Source: Planctomycetota bacterium
GTDB taxonomy: Bacteria; Planctomycetota; Planctomycetia; Pirellulales; Lacipirellulaceae
Reading direction: 5' to 3'
Assembly: GCA_024278955.1 (NCBI GenBank)
Contig: JAJRSE010000124.1
Location: 1 to 64,000 of the forward strand
DNA length: 64,000 nt
Part shown: in pieces, positions 1 to 7,667 of the stretch
Position numbering within the stretch: the stretch's first letter is position 1
Layout of the letters: every line of letters begins with the position of its first letter
Made by a program: the position numbers and the translations under genes
Notes under the pieces: model-generated
What the model was told of the DNA's origin: nothing
The model's database searches: none
The model's input: only the letters and a program-made list of their open reading frames with translations

Positions 1-51
1 CCAGTCGAATTCTGGACACACCTATGTCACCATGCCGCCTCGCAGAATCGC

Positions 52-141
52 AGATAACAATGCGATGCACCGGAGTGGCGAAGCTGAGCGGTCTGAGGTG
101 GAAGATCTTCCGTCTCCACCCGGTGATCGCTAACGTTAGAA
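52..141 (+). other. attC-like integron recombination site (upstream of the cassette gene)
   Basis: The arm at 62-78 pairs with 116-130 over 15 base pairs in blocks of 5, 6 and 4. The only interruptions are two unpaired bases on the left arm, G67 and A74. Extrahelical bases on one arm are the hallmark of folded attC sites recognised by integron integrases. The outer boxes are GATAACAA (53-60, R''-like) and GTTAGAA (135-141, R'-like, in the palindrome CTAACGTTAG). The centre carries a GGAAGATCTTCC palindrome, as expected for a variable terminal structure. The ribosome binding site of the next gene follows the R' box at once, the usual cassette layout. No integrase gene is visible in the window. 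Confidence 0.75.
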
Positions 142-154
142 GGAGATGATGATG

Positions 155-730
155 ATGACGCAACGCACCCTAGCGAGTTGTGTTTTCGTTCTCGCATGCA
201 TGACTTGGGCGGTCACCACGACTGCTCAAGACGAGGACATTGAGGGTTGGAAACGCTCGACCTGGCAGATGACTTTGAATCTCGACACTACAAACCTCGT
301 TCCGCCCGCGGTCCAATGGACAGTACTCGACAAGGACCCCGTTCCCGGTTTCAGGGCTAGGCTCAAAAAGGCGCAGGCCTATCATCGAAAGTGGCTTGAG
401 CAGGCGGGCGACGAGGCCAATAATGAGGCGATCTGCTCAGCACAGATGACCACCAGTTGGGACCTGGGTTTCAAGGACGTAACCGGAGATAAGGTCTATC
501 TGCTCACAACGGCGCCCGGTGTTTCTCACAGCTTCTCATCGAACGGCCCAGACGGCAGGAAATGGATCGTGACCAAGATCGTACGGATCAAGGGGAAGCC
601 TGTATGCTGGTGTATACCGACAGACGTGAAGACAGGCAAGCAAATCGAGGTCACGTTTGGTGAGAAAAACGTCTTTCCCTTGGAAGCGGTTTATGGCGAG
701 GTGACGCGAGAAAAGAACCACGGCAAATAG
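155..730 (+). CDS. Secreted hypothetical protein of an integron-type gene cassette
   Basis: About 191 residues, family not recognised. Four in-frame ATG codons run from 146 to 157. AAGGAG at 140-145 is too close to the first, so the start is put at 155 (9-nt spacing) or 152. The N-terminus MTQRTLASCVFVLACMTW followed by AVTTTAQ is a typical Sec signal peptide with cleavage near TTAQ. The mature part is soluble-looking and mixed charge, with one Cys in the middle (EAICSA) and a CWC motif near the C-terminus. The gene is tightly enclosed: the attC R' box lies just upstream, and the stop codon is 8 nt before the next R''-like box at 739. This compact packing and the lack of its own upstream region support a mobile cassette gene. 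The product is probably periplasmic or extracellular; function unknown. Confidence 0.7.
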   Translation: MTQRTLASCVFVLACMTWAVTTTAQDEDIEGWKRSTWQMTLNLDTTNLVPPAVQWTVLDKDPVPGFRARLKKAQAYHRKWLEQAGDEANNEAICSAQMTTSWDLGFKDVTGDKVYLLTTAPGVSHSFSSNGPDGRKWIVTKIVRIKGKPVCWCIPTDVKTGKQIEVTFGEKNVFPLEAVYGEVTREKNHGK

Positions 731-738
731 CAGAGGGC

Positions 739-792
739 TTCTAACAAAACGGGGATTAGCGCCGCGCGTTCGCTGCGCTCATCAACGTTTAC
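739..792 (+). other. Short, degenerate attC-like site downstream of the cassette gene
   Basis: TTCTAAC at 739-745 is the exact reverse complement of GTTAGAA at 135-141, as expected for the two outer boxes of one excised cassette. Inside it, GATTAGCGC (754-762) pairs with GCGCTCATC (775-783) with one mismatch around a GC-rich loop, and AACGTTTAC (784-792) takes the R' position. The R' box departs from GTTRRRY, so the site may be weak or dead. An alternative pairing uses GGGGA (751-755) and TCCCC (793-797). Further cassettes are not seen to the right, so this would be the last one of an array, or a solitary cassette. Confidence 0.5.
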
Positions 793-922
793 TCCCCGCC
801 CGGTGACCTCAAACTTTACATCGCTTTCAGGGCCATCATTTGACAAAGCACTCGCTGGTATTGTGGATTTTTCAGGGACGACTGGTTGCCACTCAAAGCA
901 AGCGTGCGGTTGCCCTGGGCTG

Positions 923-1612
923 CTAGGCAATATCTTCCGGCGGATCCTCACCCAGTTTTTTCTCTCGTGCCTGCTGTTCCAACGCTTGGTCGAGCATCTT
1001 TTGGCGCCTGCGACGCATCCACCAGAGAGCCACAATCCCGAGCACTACGAGGACGACCAGAGTGAGCTTCATTTCTGCGTCGCGGATGAGGTCGGTAATT
1101 TGCTCGCCATAACTATAAGAGAGTCCAAAGAAAGTTCCGACAACCAACGTGGCGCAAATAAGATCCCAAAGCAAGAAACGTCGGAATGGCATCCGCATGA
1201 CGCCTGCCGCAAGATAGACGGGGCCCCGGATTCCCACCATAAACCTCGCCAGGAGCATGATCTTGAATCCGTGTCGGCTGATCGCTTGCTCAAAGTACTT
1301 TTCGCGTTCAGCGCCGACGAATTTACCAATTTTCGGGTGAGCGGCTGCCAGGTCGTGGCCGAAGTGGTAGCCAATCGCGTACATCAGGCTATCGCCAAGC
1401 AGGGCGCCGAGTAGGCATGACCCGAAGGCCAGATCGGGTTCCATGCGGCCTTGTGCGCTAAAGATGCCTGCGAGAACAATCGGAACCTCTTCTGGGATGG
1501 GAAGTCCACATCCGGTGAGTACCAAAAAAAGGATGATACCCAGGTAGCTGCCATTCTCAAGTAAAAAATCCACGGTAGTTCGTTGTCGTCCCGCTGTTTC
1601 GTTGTGGTTCAA
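923..1612 (-). CDS. DedA-family (VTT domain) inner-membrane protein
   Basis: About 229 residues. Family features: an N-terminal hydrophobic segment (GSYLGIILFLVLTGCGLPIP), the acidic pair in LPIPEEVP, the LLGDSLMYAIGYHFGHDLA segment, and the conserved motif ARFMVGIRGPVYLAAGVMRM, where the Arg-Gly-Pro core is typical of DedA/TVP38 proteins. These are thought to move or scramble lipids (undecaprenyl phosphate, phosphatidylethanolamine) and affect membrane homeostasis; the substrate cannot be read here. The C-terminus is a basic cytoplasmic tail (WWMRRRRQKML). The start is uncertain: TTG at 1612 gives full length, and a GTG at 1573 is possible; neither has a good Shine-Dalgarno sequence. The gene stands alone, between the integron-like region and apbE. 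Confidence 0.85.
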   Translation of the reverse strand: MNHNETAGRQRTTVDFLLENGSYLGIILFLVLTGCGLPIPEEVPIVLAGIFSAQGRMEPDLAFGSCLLGALLGDSLMYAIGYHFGHDLAAAHPKIGKFVGAEREKYFEQAISRHGFKIMLLARFMVGIRGPVYLAAGVMRMPFRRFLLWDLICATLVVGTFFGLSYSYGEQITDLIRDAEMKLTLVVLVVLGIVALWWMRRRRQKMLDQALEQQAREKKLGEDPPEDIA

Positions 1613-1635
1613 TCGGCCCGTGCAGTAATATCTAG

Positions 1636-1722
1636 TGCGTGTCTCACGGACGTGTTCCGGTCATCGTACTGGCATTTTAGCGTTAAACCGTGCTAGGAGC
1701 GGAACACCCGTCTGGGTATTGC
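1636..1722. repeat. Partial copy of a dispersed intergenic repeat (family shared with 14292-14530 and 53139-53361)
   Basis: The stretch around CGTGTTCCGG, CGTACTGGCATTT and ACCGTGCT closely matches 53213-53275 in the same orientation and the reverse complement of about 14370-14450. Only the core of the longer copies is present. It lies in the dedA-apbE intergenic region, which shows nothing else. Confidence 0.6.
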
Positions 1723-1784
1723 TCTAGTATCGGTATTGGAGCATTTTACGGTGATCTACAATTTGGAAAAACGTCAGCGATTGT

Positions 1785-2873
1785 TCAAAAACGAGTCCAG
1801 TCTTCCGGTTTCAATCCGAATGCGTGAAGCGCTAGCTCGTCAGGTTTTTCTGAAGAGCAAACAAGAACCGCCCCAATTTCCGGATGTTTCGTGCAGTACT
1901 GCGAAACGGCTTCAACCCCCATCACGTAGAATGCGGTAGCCAACGCATCGGCCTCGGCGGCAGTCGAAGCAAGTACGGTAGAAGTAAAGACCCCTTCTGC
2001 CGGCCAACCTGTGCGAGGGTCTAAGATATGGCTGTACTTTTTTCCCTCGTGATCAAAAAACTGAGTGGCTCCGCCAGCGGTTCCTAGGGCGCGGTCTCTT
2101 AGATGGAATTCGGCGAGACGGCGTTCGGGTGCGAGTGGGTGCCGCAGCCCTAGGGTCCAGGCTTGTTGGGCGTCGGCCAAATTTTTTCCGCGTGCAAGCA
2201 CGCTGCTGCTGCCTCCGTGCCATAGGTAATCGGTGATACCTCGCTCGTCTAGCATCGTAGCCACTTGATCCAGTGCGTAACCTTTGCCGATCGAGTTGAA
2301 ATTGATCTCCACCCCCGACTTGCTGAACTCGACCGATCGCTCAGCATCATGAAGCTTGACGGAGTCGAAGCCGACGCAGCTTAGGGCCTCGGCAATTTCT
2401 TCTTCGTCCGGAAGACGACCTTTGCGCTGGAGGAACCCCCAAGCCTTCGACAGAGGGCTGCTCGTGATATCGAACGCGCCACCGGTTTCTCGATACAGTT
2501 TGTCGGAAAGTTTCAGCAAAGAAAACAAGCCAGCTTCGACCTCTACCGGGTGGCTTGCTGCATGGTGGTTGATGTCGATTACGGCGCTCTGCTGGCGGTA
2601 GACGGTCATCTGATCTTCAAGCGATTCGATCAAGTCGAACGCTTCCATCATGTCGTCCGAGATCTCACCTGACGAAACGTGGTACTGCACCGCAAACTCG
2701 CAGGCCATTGCTTGGCGGCTCGCATGGATGTGAAGCGTCGATGTCTGGGAAGCAGACAATTCCATACGGTGCGTTGCTGAGTCGAGCAGATCTTGTGCCT
2801 TGTCGGCAATCGCCCGTGCAGCAGCGCGGCCTTGCAGGAAGGCTCTCCGCGAATGTCTTTCCGGCTTGGTCAT
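1785..2873 (-). CDS. apbE: FAD:protein FMN transferase (ApbE family)
   Basis: 362 residues. ApbE transfers FMN from FAD to a Ser/Thr of flavoproteins such as Nqr and Rnf subunits, outside the cytoplasm, using Mg2+. Family motifs: MACEFAV, FDLIESLEDQMTVYRQQS, the FDITSSPLSKAWGF region, the nucleotide-binding NFNSIGKGYALD, the HGGSSSVLARG segment, HILDPRTGWPAEG and ASTAAEADALATAFYVMG, whose acidic residues hold the metal. The N-terminus has a twin-arginine-like SRRAFLQG but no strong hydrophobic core after it, so export by Tat is possible but not shown. It is divergent from the GlmM-like gene, starts 64 nt apart. No Nqr or Rnf target is seen in the window. Confidence 0.93.
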   Translation of the reverse strand: MTKPERHSRRAFLQGRAAARAIADKAQDLLDSATHRMELSASQTSTLHIHASRQAMACEFAVQYHVSSGEISDDMMEAFDLIESLEDQMTVYRQQSAVIDINHHAASHPVEVEAGLFSLLKLSDKLYRETGGAFDITSSPLSKAWGFLQRKGRLPDEEEIAEALSCVGFDSVKLHDAERSVEFSKSGVEINFNSIGKGYALDQVATMLDERGITDYLWHGGSSSVLARGKNLADAQQAWTLGLRHPLAPERRLAEFHLRDRALGTAGGATQFFDHEGKKYSHILDPRTGWPAEGVFTSTVLASTAAEADALATAFYVMGVEAVSQYCTKHPEIGAVLVCSSEKPDELALHAFGLKPEDWTRF

Positions 2874-2936
2874 TCTGATATTGTAGACTTCTTGGGCAGT
2901 CTCGGGCAGACGTGAGGTTCTGCCGAAAGGATAATC

Positions 2937-4298
2937 TTGCTACGATCTCGGGCTATGAGCGAACTTATTATTAGCGTTTCAGGCTTACGTGGCATTATAG
3001 GTAGCACGCTTACGCCGGAAGTTGCAATCAATTACGTCGCGGCGTACACGGCAACCCTGCCTGAAGGCCCAGTGGTTCTCACTCGCGATGGTCGGCATAC
3101 AGGCCCGATGATCGCGAAGGCGGTCCAATCGGCCCTCATGGCATCGGGCCACACATGCCTTGATGCTGGCATTGCTGCGACCCCAACCACAGGGGTACTT
3201 GTGCGACATCATGGGGCTGTCGGTGGCATTCAAATTTCTGCTAGCCACAATCCGTCAGAGTACAACGGGCTCAAGCTTTTTGATCGCGCCGGGCGAGTCA
3301 TTCCAGCAGGTCCCGGGCAGGCAGTTCTCGATCGCTATCGTGGGCAGCCAGCAGACTGGGCCGCGTTCGACAAATTGGGCAAGTTTCACACGATCGAAGA
3401 TACAACGATTGCCCATTTAGCAATGGTCGTAGGCATTTGCGATGTCGAGCGGATTCGTAAACGCCGCTTTCGTGTTTTGCTCGATGCCAACAACGGCTCG
3501 GGCAGCGTGCTCGGGGTTCCGTTGCTCGAAGAACTAGGCTGCGATATCACCTTGCTTGGAGGCGAGCCCGACGGACATTTTGGTCATACTCCTGAGCCGA
3601 CTAGCGAAAACCTTAACGCGGTACTGCCGCTTATCAAAGAGTGTGACGCTGACATCGGGTTTTGCCAAGATCCCGACGCCGACCGGTTGGCCGTCATCGA
3701 CGAACAAGGTAACTATCTTGGCGAGGAATATACTCTCGCAATGTGTGTCGACCACGTGTTGCGCAAAACTCCAGGCCCCGTGGTAACCAACTGTTCGACC
3801 AGCCGAATGACCCAGGACTTGGCAGAAAAATATGGCGTACCATTTTTCCGATCGAAAGTGGGAGAAGCCAACGTGGTCGATTTGATGCTCGCCGAGAACG
3901 CCATCATTGGCGGCGAGGGAAACGGCGGAGCGATCGACCCTCGAATTGGATTTGTACGCGACAGCTTCGTGGGCATGGCGCTGCTGCTCGATGCGATGGC
4001 AACTCGCGAAATGCCAATCAGTGCGTTAGCAGGCGAGCTACCTCACTATGCAATTCACAAATCGAAAATTGAAGTCCCTAAAGAGAAGGTCGCTGCGGCG
4101 CTCGACGCATTAGAAAGCCATTTTTCCGACGCCACTGCCGACCGGCTCGATGGCCTCAGGCTCGATTGGCCTGACCAATGGTTGTTGATCCGAGCGAGCA
4201 ACACCGAGCCCATCGTCCGTGTCGTGGCCGAAGCGCCGACCGCAGACGAGGCAAACAATCTTTGTCGAGCTTCCTCGGAGGTAATAATCAGCCTCTGA
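2937..4298 (+). CDS. glmM: Phosphoglucosamine mutase / phosphohexomutase
   Basis: 453 residues from a TTG at 2937, supported by AAAGGA at 2925-2930 with 6-nt spacing. The ATG at 2955 (MSELIISVSGLRG) is the alternative but lies 24 nt from that site. All four phosphohexomutase regions are visible: phospho-serine loop ISASHNP (Ser near 103), metal loop DPDADRL, sugar loop GGEGNGG and phosphate loop RASNTEPIVRVV. The GGEGNGG form recalls archaeal-type GlmM-like enzymes more than the GEQSGH of E. coli GlmM. The likely reaction is glucosamine-6-phosphate to glucosamine-1-phosphate for UDP-GlcNAc; phosphomannomutase or phosphoglucomutase activity cannot be excluded. It is divergent from apbE and convergent with sppA. 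Confidence 0.85.
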   Translation: MLRSRAMSELIISVSGLRGIIGSTLTPEVAINYVAAYTATLPEGPVVLTRDGRHTGPMIAKAVQSALMASGHTCLDAGIAATPTTGVLVRHHGAVGGIQISASHNPSEYNGLKLFDRAGRVIPAGPGQAVLDRYRGQPADWAAFDKLGKFHTIEDTTIAHLAMVVGICDVERIRKRRFRVLLDANNGSGSVLGVPLLEELGCDITLLGGEPDGHFGHTPEPTSENLNAVLPLIKECDADIGFCQDPDADRLAVIDEQGNYLGEEYTLAMCVDHVLRKTPGPVVTNCSTSRMTQDLAEKYGVPFFRSKVGEANVVDLMLAENAIIGGEGNGGAIDPRIGFVRDSFVGMALLLDAMATREMPISALAGELPHYAIHKSKIEVPKEKVAAALDALESHFSDATADRLDGLRLDWPDQWLLIRASNTEPIVRVVAEAPTADEANNLCRASSEVIISL

Positions 4299-4315
4299 TT
4301 CCTCAGGGGATTTTT
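4292..4315 (+). terminator. Intrinsic terminator overlapping the end of the glmM-like gene
   Basis: CCTCTGA, loop TTCC, TCAGGGG forms a 7-bp stem with one G-U pair, followed by ATTTTT. The stop codon TGA (4296-4298) lies inside the stem, so the last codons are part of the terminator. It separates this gene from the convergent sppA, which ends at 4320. Confidence 0.55.
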
Positions 4316-4319
4316 GCGA

Positions 4320-6248
4320 TTATTTGATCTCTATCCAAAACGGCATGATCAGCGAGATCGGCTCGCTCATCGCCTGACGCCAATGTGCGGCCCGACGTAG
4401 CGGCATAGCAAGTTCCGGGGCCAAACGTGCAAGGCCGCTAAGCAGCTGCGCTTCGCGTTCGGCTTCCAAGTCGGCTCCGAAAAGCGATTCAAATGGATTC
4501 GTCGGCTTGGGCAAAACTTTGAGAATCGCTTTTTTCTCAGGATCGAGGCCGGCCAGTTCTTTCGCGACGCGAATCGCGTCTTTAAGCGTGCCTAGTTCAT
4601 CGATCAAGCCATTCCGCTTGGCATCGCGACCCGTGTAAACCTGTCCGCCTGCAAGCGACTCTAACTTCTCCAAAGGCATATCACGCCCAGCAGCTGCCTT
4701 GGTGGTGAATTGCCGGTAGATGTCTTGCATCATCGAAGCGATTGCTTCCCGCTCGCTATCGCTGAATTTATTCGTCGTCGAGAAAATACCGCTATTCTTG
4801 CCGCGGCTAATGACTTCGCTCGCGATGCCAATTTTCTCGTAGAGCCCTCCCAAGGTCATCTTTCCACCCACGACCCCAATCGAGCCCGTGATAGTGCCAG
4901 GCTCAGCCAAAATTCGGTCGGCGCCCATTGCGATGTAGTAGCCACCGCTAGCTGCGACGTCGCCCATGCTGGCCACAATGGGTTTCTCGATTGATTGTGT
5001 CGTTCGCCAAATCAAATCGCTGGCAAGCGCCGAACCTCCTGGGCTGTTGATTCGAAGCACAATCGCGGCCACGTCTTTGTCGTCTGCGGCTTCTCGCAGT
5101 GCTTTGATTATTGTTTCTGATCCCATACTCTGACCACCAAACGGGCCGCTGGCACTCTTGCCCGAAGTAATCGGGCCGACGGCATAGACGATCGCAATTT
5201 TTGGCCCGTTGCTGCCGTTACCACCCGAGCCCCCGCCGAGGATGGCCTTAAACAGTTTGATCATTCCCATGGGGCCAGAAAAATCGGTATCGACTTTCTT
5301 CTTGCCATAGTTGACCACGTAGACCAACTCGTCGGCTTCGTACTCTTTCTTGAGTTGTGCACGGAACTCGTCCGCATAGGCCACATGATCGATCAGATCG
5401 GCTTCCCGTGCCTGGGTTACCGTCAAAAGCCCTTGATCAATTATCGCTTGGACTTCGTCAATTTTGAGTTGTCGATCGGCGGCAATGGTAGTCACCATCT
5501 GGTCGTAGATGTCATCAATCATGGCCGTCAAATTCTTTTTCACGGGCTCGCTCATGCTCCGACGTGTGTAAGGCTCAGCCGCTCCCTTCGACTCGCCAAC
5601 GTGCAACATGTCGGCTTCAATCCCCAGCTTTTCGAGAAGATCTTTGAGATAGGAAAATTCCGCATGAACGCCCGGCACCAACACGATGCCCGGCTCAGGC
5701 ATCGCGATTTCGTCGCATGCACTGGCCAGCAGGTACTGGGGTCCCATGGCCGATTCCATCACGGCATGAACCTTCTTGCCGCTTGCTCGCACACGACTGA
5801 CCGCGGCACGTAATTCGTTAAGCTTTCCGCGGGCTAGCGATGCCATACGAATATCTAAGACCACGCCACCGATTTTTTTGTCTTCTGCGGCCTTATCTAG
5901 GCGGGCGATCGTTTTTCTCAGATCAATCCCCAGGTCGCCAAACAACGTCATTTGGCCAGCAGACTCCGGCAACTCGCCGTCGATCGTAATATATGCCAGA
6001 CGAACTTTCTTCAGTTTCTTGGCCTTTTTCTCTTTTGCCGAGTCGGCTTCTTCGGAGTTCTCTTCTTTGCTATCCGCCTCAGCGACTGCTGCTTTGTCGG
6101 GCGTTGCTGCCTTGACTGTTGCCGTGTCAGTTGTGGTAGCACTCGCTTCGGGAGTCGCCGTTCCCTCGTCGGCAACAAGCATTTGTTGTGTGCTGACAGC
6201 AATAAAAAGAGCCAAAAGTGCTGGCATCATAGAATTCAAGTTTTTCAT
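4320..6248 (-). CDS. sppA: Signal peptide peptidase SppA, long (two-domain) type
   Basis: About 642 residues from the ATG at 6248, preceded by AAAGGGGAAC on the minus strand. A longer reading from 6317 adds 23 residues before a normal signal peptide and is rejected. After the signal peptide (MKNLNSMMPALLALFIAVST) comes an Ala/Glu/Lys-rich linker, then two crotonase-like domains. The first contains the candidate catalytic Lys in GESKGAAEPYTRRSMSEP. The second has INSPGGSALASD and GDVAASGGYYIAMGAD, whose Ser is the nucleophile position, and GSIGVVGG. This is the arrangement of E. coli SppA (Ser-Lys dyad, one residue per half). It degrades cleaved signal peptides in the membrane. The end, FWIEIK, is unremarkable. 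Confidence 0.92.
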   Translation of the reverse strand: MKNLNSMMPALLALFIAVSTQQMLVADEGTATPEASATTTDTATVKAATPDKAAVAEADSKEENSEEADSAKEKKAKKLKKVRLAYITIDGELPESAGQMTLFGDLGIDLRKTIARLDKAAEDKKIGGVVLDIRMASLARGKLNELRAAVSRVRASGKKVHAVMESAMGPQYLLASACDEIAMPEPGIVLVPGVHAEFSYLKDLLEKLGIEADMLHVGESKGAAEPYTRRSMSEPVKKNLTAMIDDIYDQMVTTIAADRQLKIDEVQAIIDQGLLTVTQAREADLIDHVAYADEFRAQLKKEYEADELVYVVNYGKKKVDTDFSGPMGMIKLFKAILGGGSGGNGSNGPKIAIVYAVGPITSGKSASGPFGGQSMGSETIIKALREAADDKDVAAIVLRINSPGGSALASDLIWRTTQSIEKPIVASMGDVAASGGYYIAMGADRILAEPGTITGSIGVVGGKMTLGGLYEKIGIASEVISRGKNSGIFSTTNKFSDSEREAIASMMQDIYRQFTTKAAAGRDMPLEKLESLAGGQVYTGRDAKRNGLIDELGTLKDAIRVAKELAGLDPEKKAILKVLPKPTNPFESLFGADLEAEREAQLLSGLARLAPELAMPLRRAAHWRQAMSEPISLIMPFWIEIK

Positions 6249-6758
6249 CGGTTCCCCTTTGGTGGTCTTCGAGATGGCGAATGCTGCGGGTTCGCCGCAA
6301 TAACCGTATTTGCCCAATTCGCCTGGCCGATTATAGCAGCCTTATCCCTACATATTCGTCCTTAGACCAAAAATATTGCCCGTTTCTGGAACTTCAAGCA
6401 GCTATCAAAAGCCTAGTGCTTTGTCATAACTAAAAATTGGGATGCTGTCTGACAGAACTACTTACTGGCAAATAACTTCTGTCAGACAGCACCCCAATTC
6501 TAAGAGTTGTCAAAGCACTAGAACACAAGCCCTGAGTTTCCAAGCAAGTTCCAAAAAACGCTTCTTCTCGCAATTTTCTCTGCCAGCATGGCTAGCCCCC
6601 CGTTGCACCCGCTATTTGCAAGTCTGCATCTTTCCGTTGACACCAACTGCGGCTCTCGCCATAATCCCCGCCCTTATCTTGTGCGGGTCGATGCTCTTCT
6701 ACCGTGAGCTTGCATGGTTTTTTTCCGACAGACTTTGTTTGCTGGGTTATGTCAACCG
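6249..6758. other. Intergenic region with one MITE-like element
   Basis: About 510 bp between the divergent sppA and the beta-barrel gene. Apart from the inverted-repeat element at 6413-6521 and an AT-rich stretch just before it, nothing was recognised. Promoters for both genes should lie here but none is convincing by eye. Confidence 0.5.
6413..6521. mobile_element. 109-bp MITE-like element with about 45-bp terminal inverted repeats
   Basis: The element begins CTAGTGCTTTGTCAT and ends CAAAGCACTAG. The left arm pairs with the right arm for about 45 bp with few mismatches, including the uninterrupted block TGCTGTCTGACAGAA. Only about 16 bp remain between the arms, so it codes for nothing. The termini both contain the palindrome CTAG, which may be target sequence. 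It would need a transposase in trans; none is present. Confidence 0.8.
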
Positions 6759-7655
6759 ATGGTGTTGCAGCGGTATTGCTGCGCGCTAATCGCATGCTTC
6801 ACAATTTTTGCGTGCTGCAATTTTAGCGCCGCTCAGGAAGACCCGAGTTCGTTTGGCGACGAGATGTTTGCCGAACTTCATGACGACACTTCAGGCGAAC
6901 CGTGTGAAGTTTGCACGCCTGAAGCGGCAGATTTTGGAAAGTGGGAATCGCTAGTCGATGAAGAATCGGCTATGCAATGGACCCCGTCCATCCCGCAGTT
7001 TGAGCCTTGGAGACCTTTTGATTCCGTAAGAGCACTGGGCTTTCGGCATTCTTCTACTCATGGACGCCATGTGGATCGTGGCAATCCTTTGCGGGGAACG
7101 AGCTGGCTCAACCGGCCCTACCATGTCGACTGGTTCGTTGGGCCGCTACTGGGCGACGAGCTGATCCGTGGCCGGGTGAATCAAGAAAACGTACTTCTCG
7201 GCGGTCTTCGTATCGGTTGGGACTTTGACTACTACTGGGGGATGGAATGGCGTTACGGCCGGGCCGATCCGAATGCCCAGTTTTCAACACCCCAAGCTCA
7301 ACCAAACGAAGTGAGCTATTCGGTGAGCGATATCAGCCTGATTTACTACCCTTGGGGAGACTCCAAGGTAAGGCCCTACTGTCTGCTCGGTCTCGGAGCG
7401 GCACAGATCGATTTCCTGGATGATACTGGCATTAGTCGCAATTCCACTTTACTGACAACCCCCCTTGGCATTGGCATCCAGTTTCAGCAATGGTCGTGGA
7501 TGTTGTGGCGGTTGGAAATTCTTGACAATATTTCCTATGGCGATGGCAGCATTGCAACGATGCACAATGTCTCGTTCACCGCCGGCATGGAAATCAGGCT
7601 GGGCGCCCGGCCTAGTTCTTATTGGCCCTGGCGAGCCAGTCGAAAATTCTGGTAA
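6759..7655 (+). CDS. Predicted outer-membrane beta-barrel-like protein
   Basis: About 298 residues from the ATG at 6759. This start puts a clean signal peptide first (MVLQRYCCALIACFTIFACC, then NFSAAQE); an upstream start at 6714 adds an unlikely leader. An acidic linker and CEVC follow. The C-terminal two-thirds is made of short alternating strands rich in aromatic residues and glycine (VLLGGLRIGWDFDYYWGMEW, VSDISLIYYPWGD, PYCLLGLGAAQIDF, TTPLGIGIQFQQWSWMLWRL, NVSFTAGMEIRLGA), as in small 8-strand OmpA/OmpW-like barrels. No specific family is recognised. The stop is 12 nt before hemG, so the two are probably co-transcribed; a role connected to haem synthesis is not implied. Confidence 0.65.
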   Translation: MVLQRYCCALIACFTIFACCNFSAAQEDPSSFGDEMFAELHDDTSGEPCEVCTPEAADFGKWESLVDEESAMQWTPSIPQFEPWRPFDSVRALGFRHSSTHGRHVDRGNPLRGTSWLNRPYHVDWFVGPLLGDELIRGRVNQENVLLGGLRIGWDFDYYWGMEWRYGRADPNAQFSTPQAQPNEVSYSVSDISLIYYPWGDSKVRPYCLLGLGAAQIDFLDDTGISRNSTLLTTPLGIGIQFQQWSWMLWRLEILDNISYGDGSIATMHNVSFTAGMEIRLGARPSSYWPWRASRKFW

Positions 7656-7667
7656 AATGCGGGAGCA

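Noticed and set aside
840-851. TGACAAAGCACT, identical to the inner end of the 6413 MITE
   Set aside because: Twelve bases with no second arm nearby; too short to call a repeat copy.
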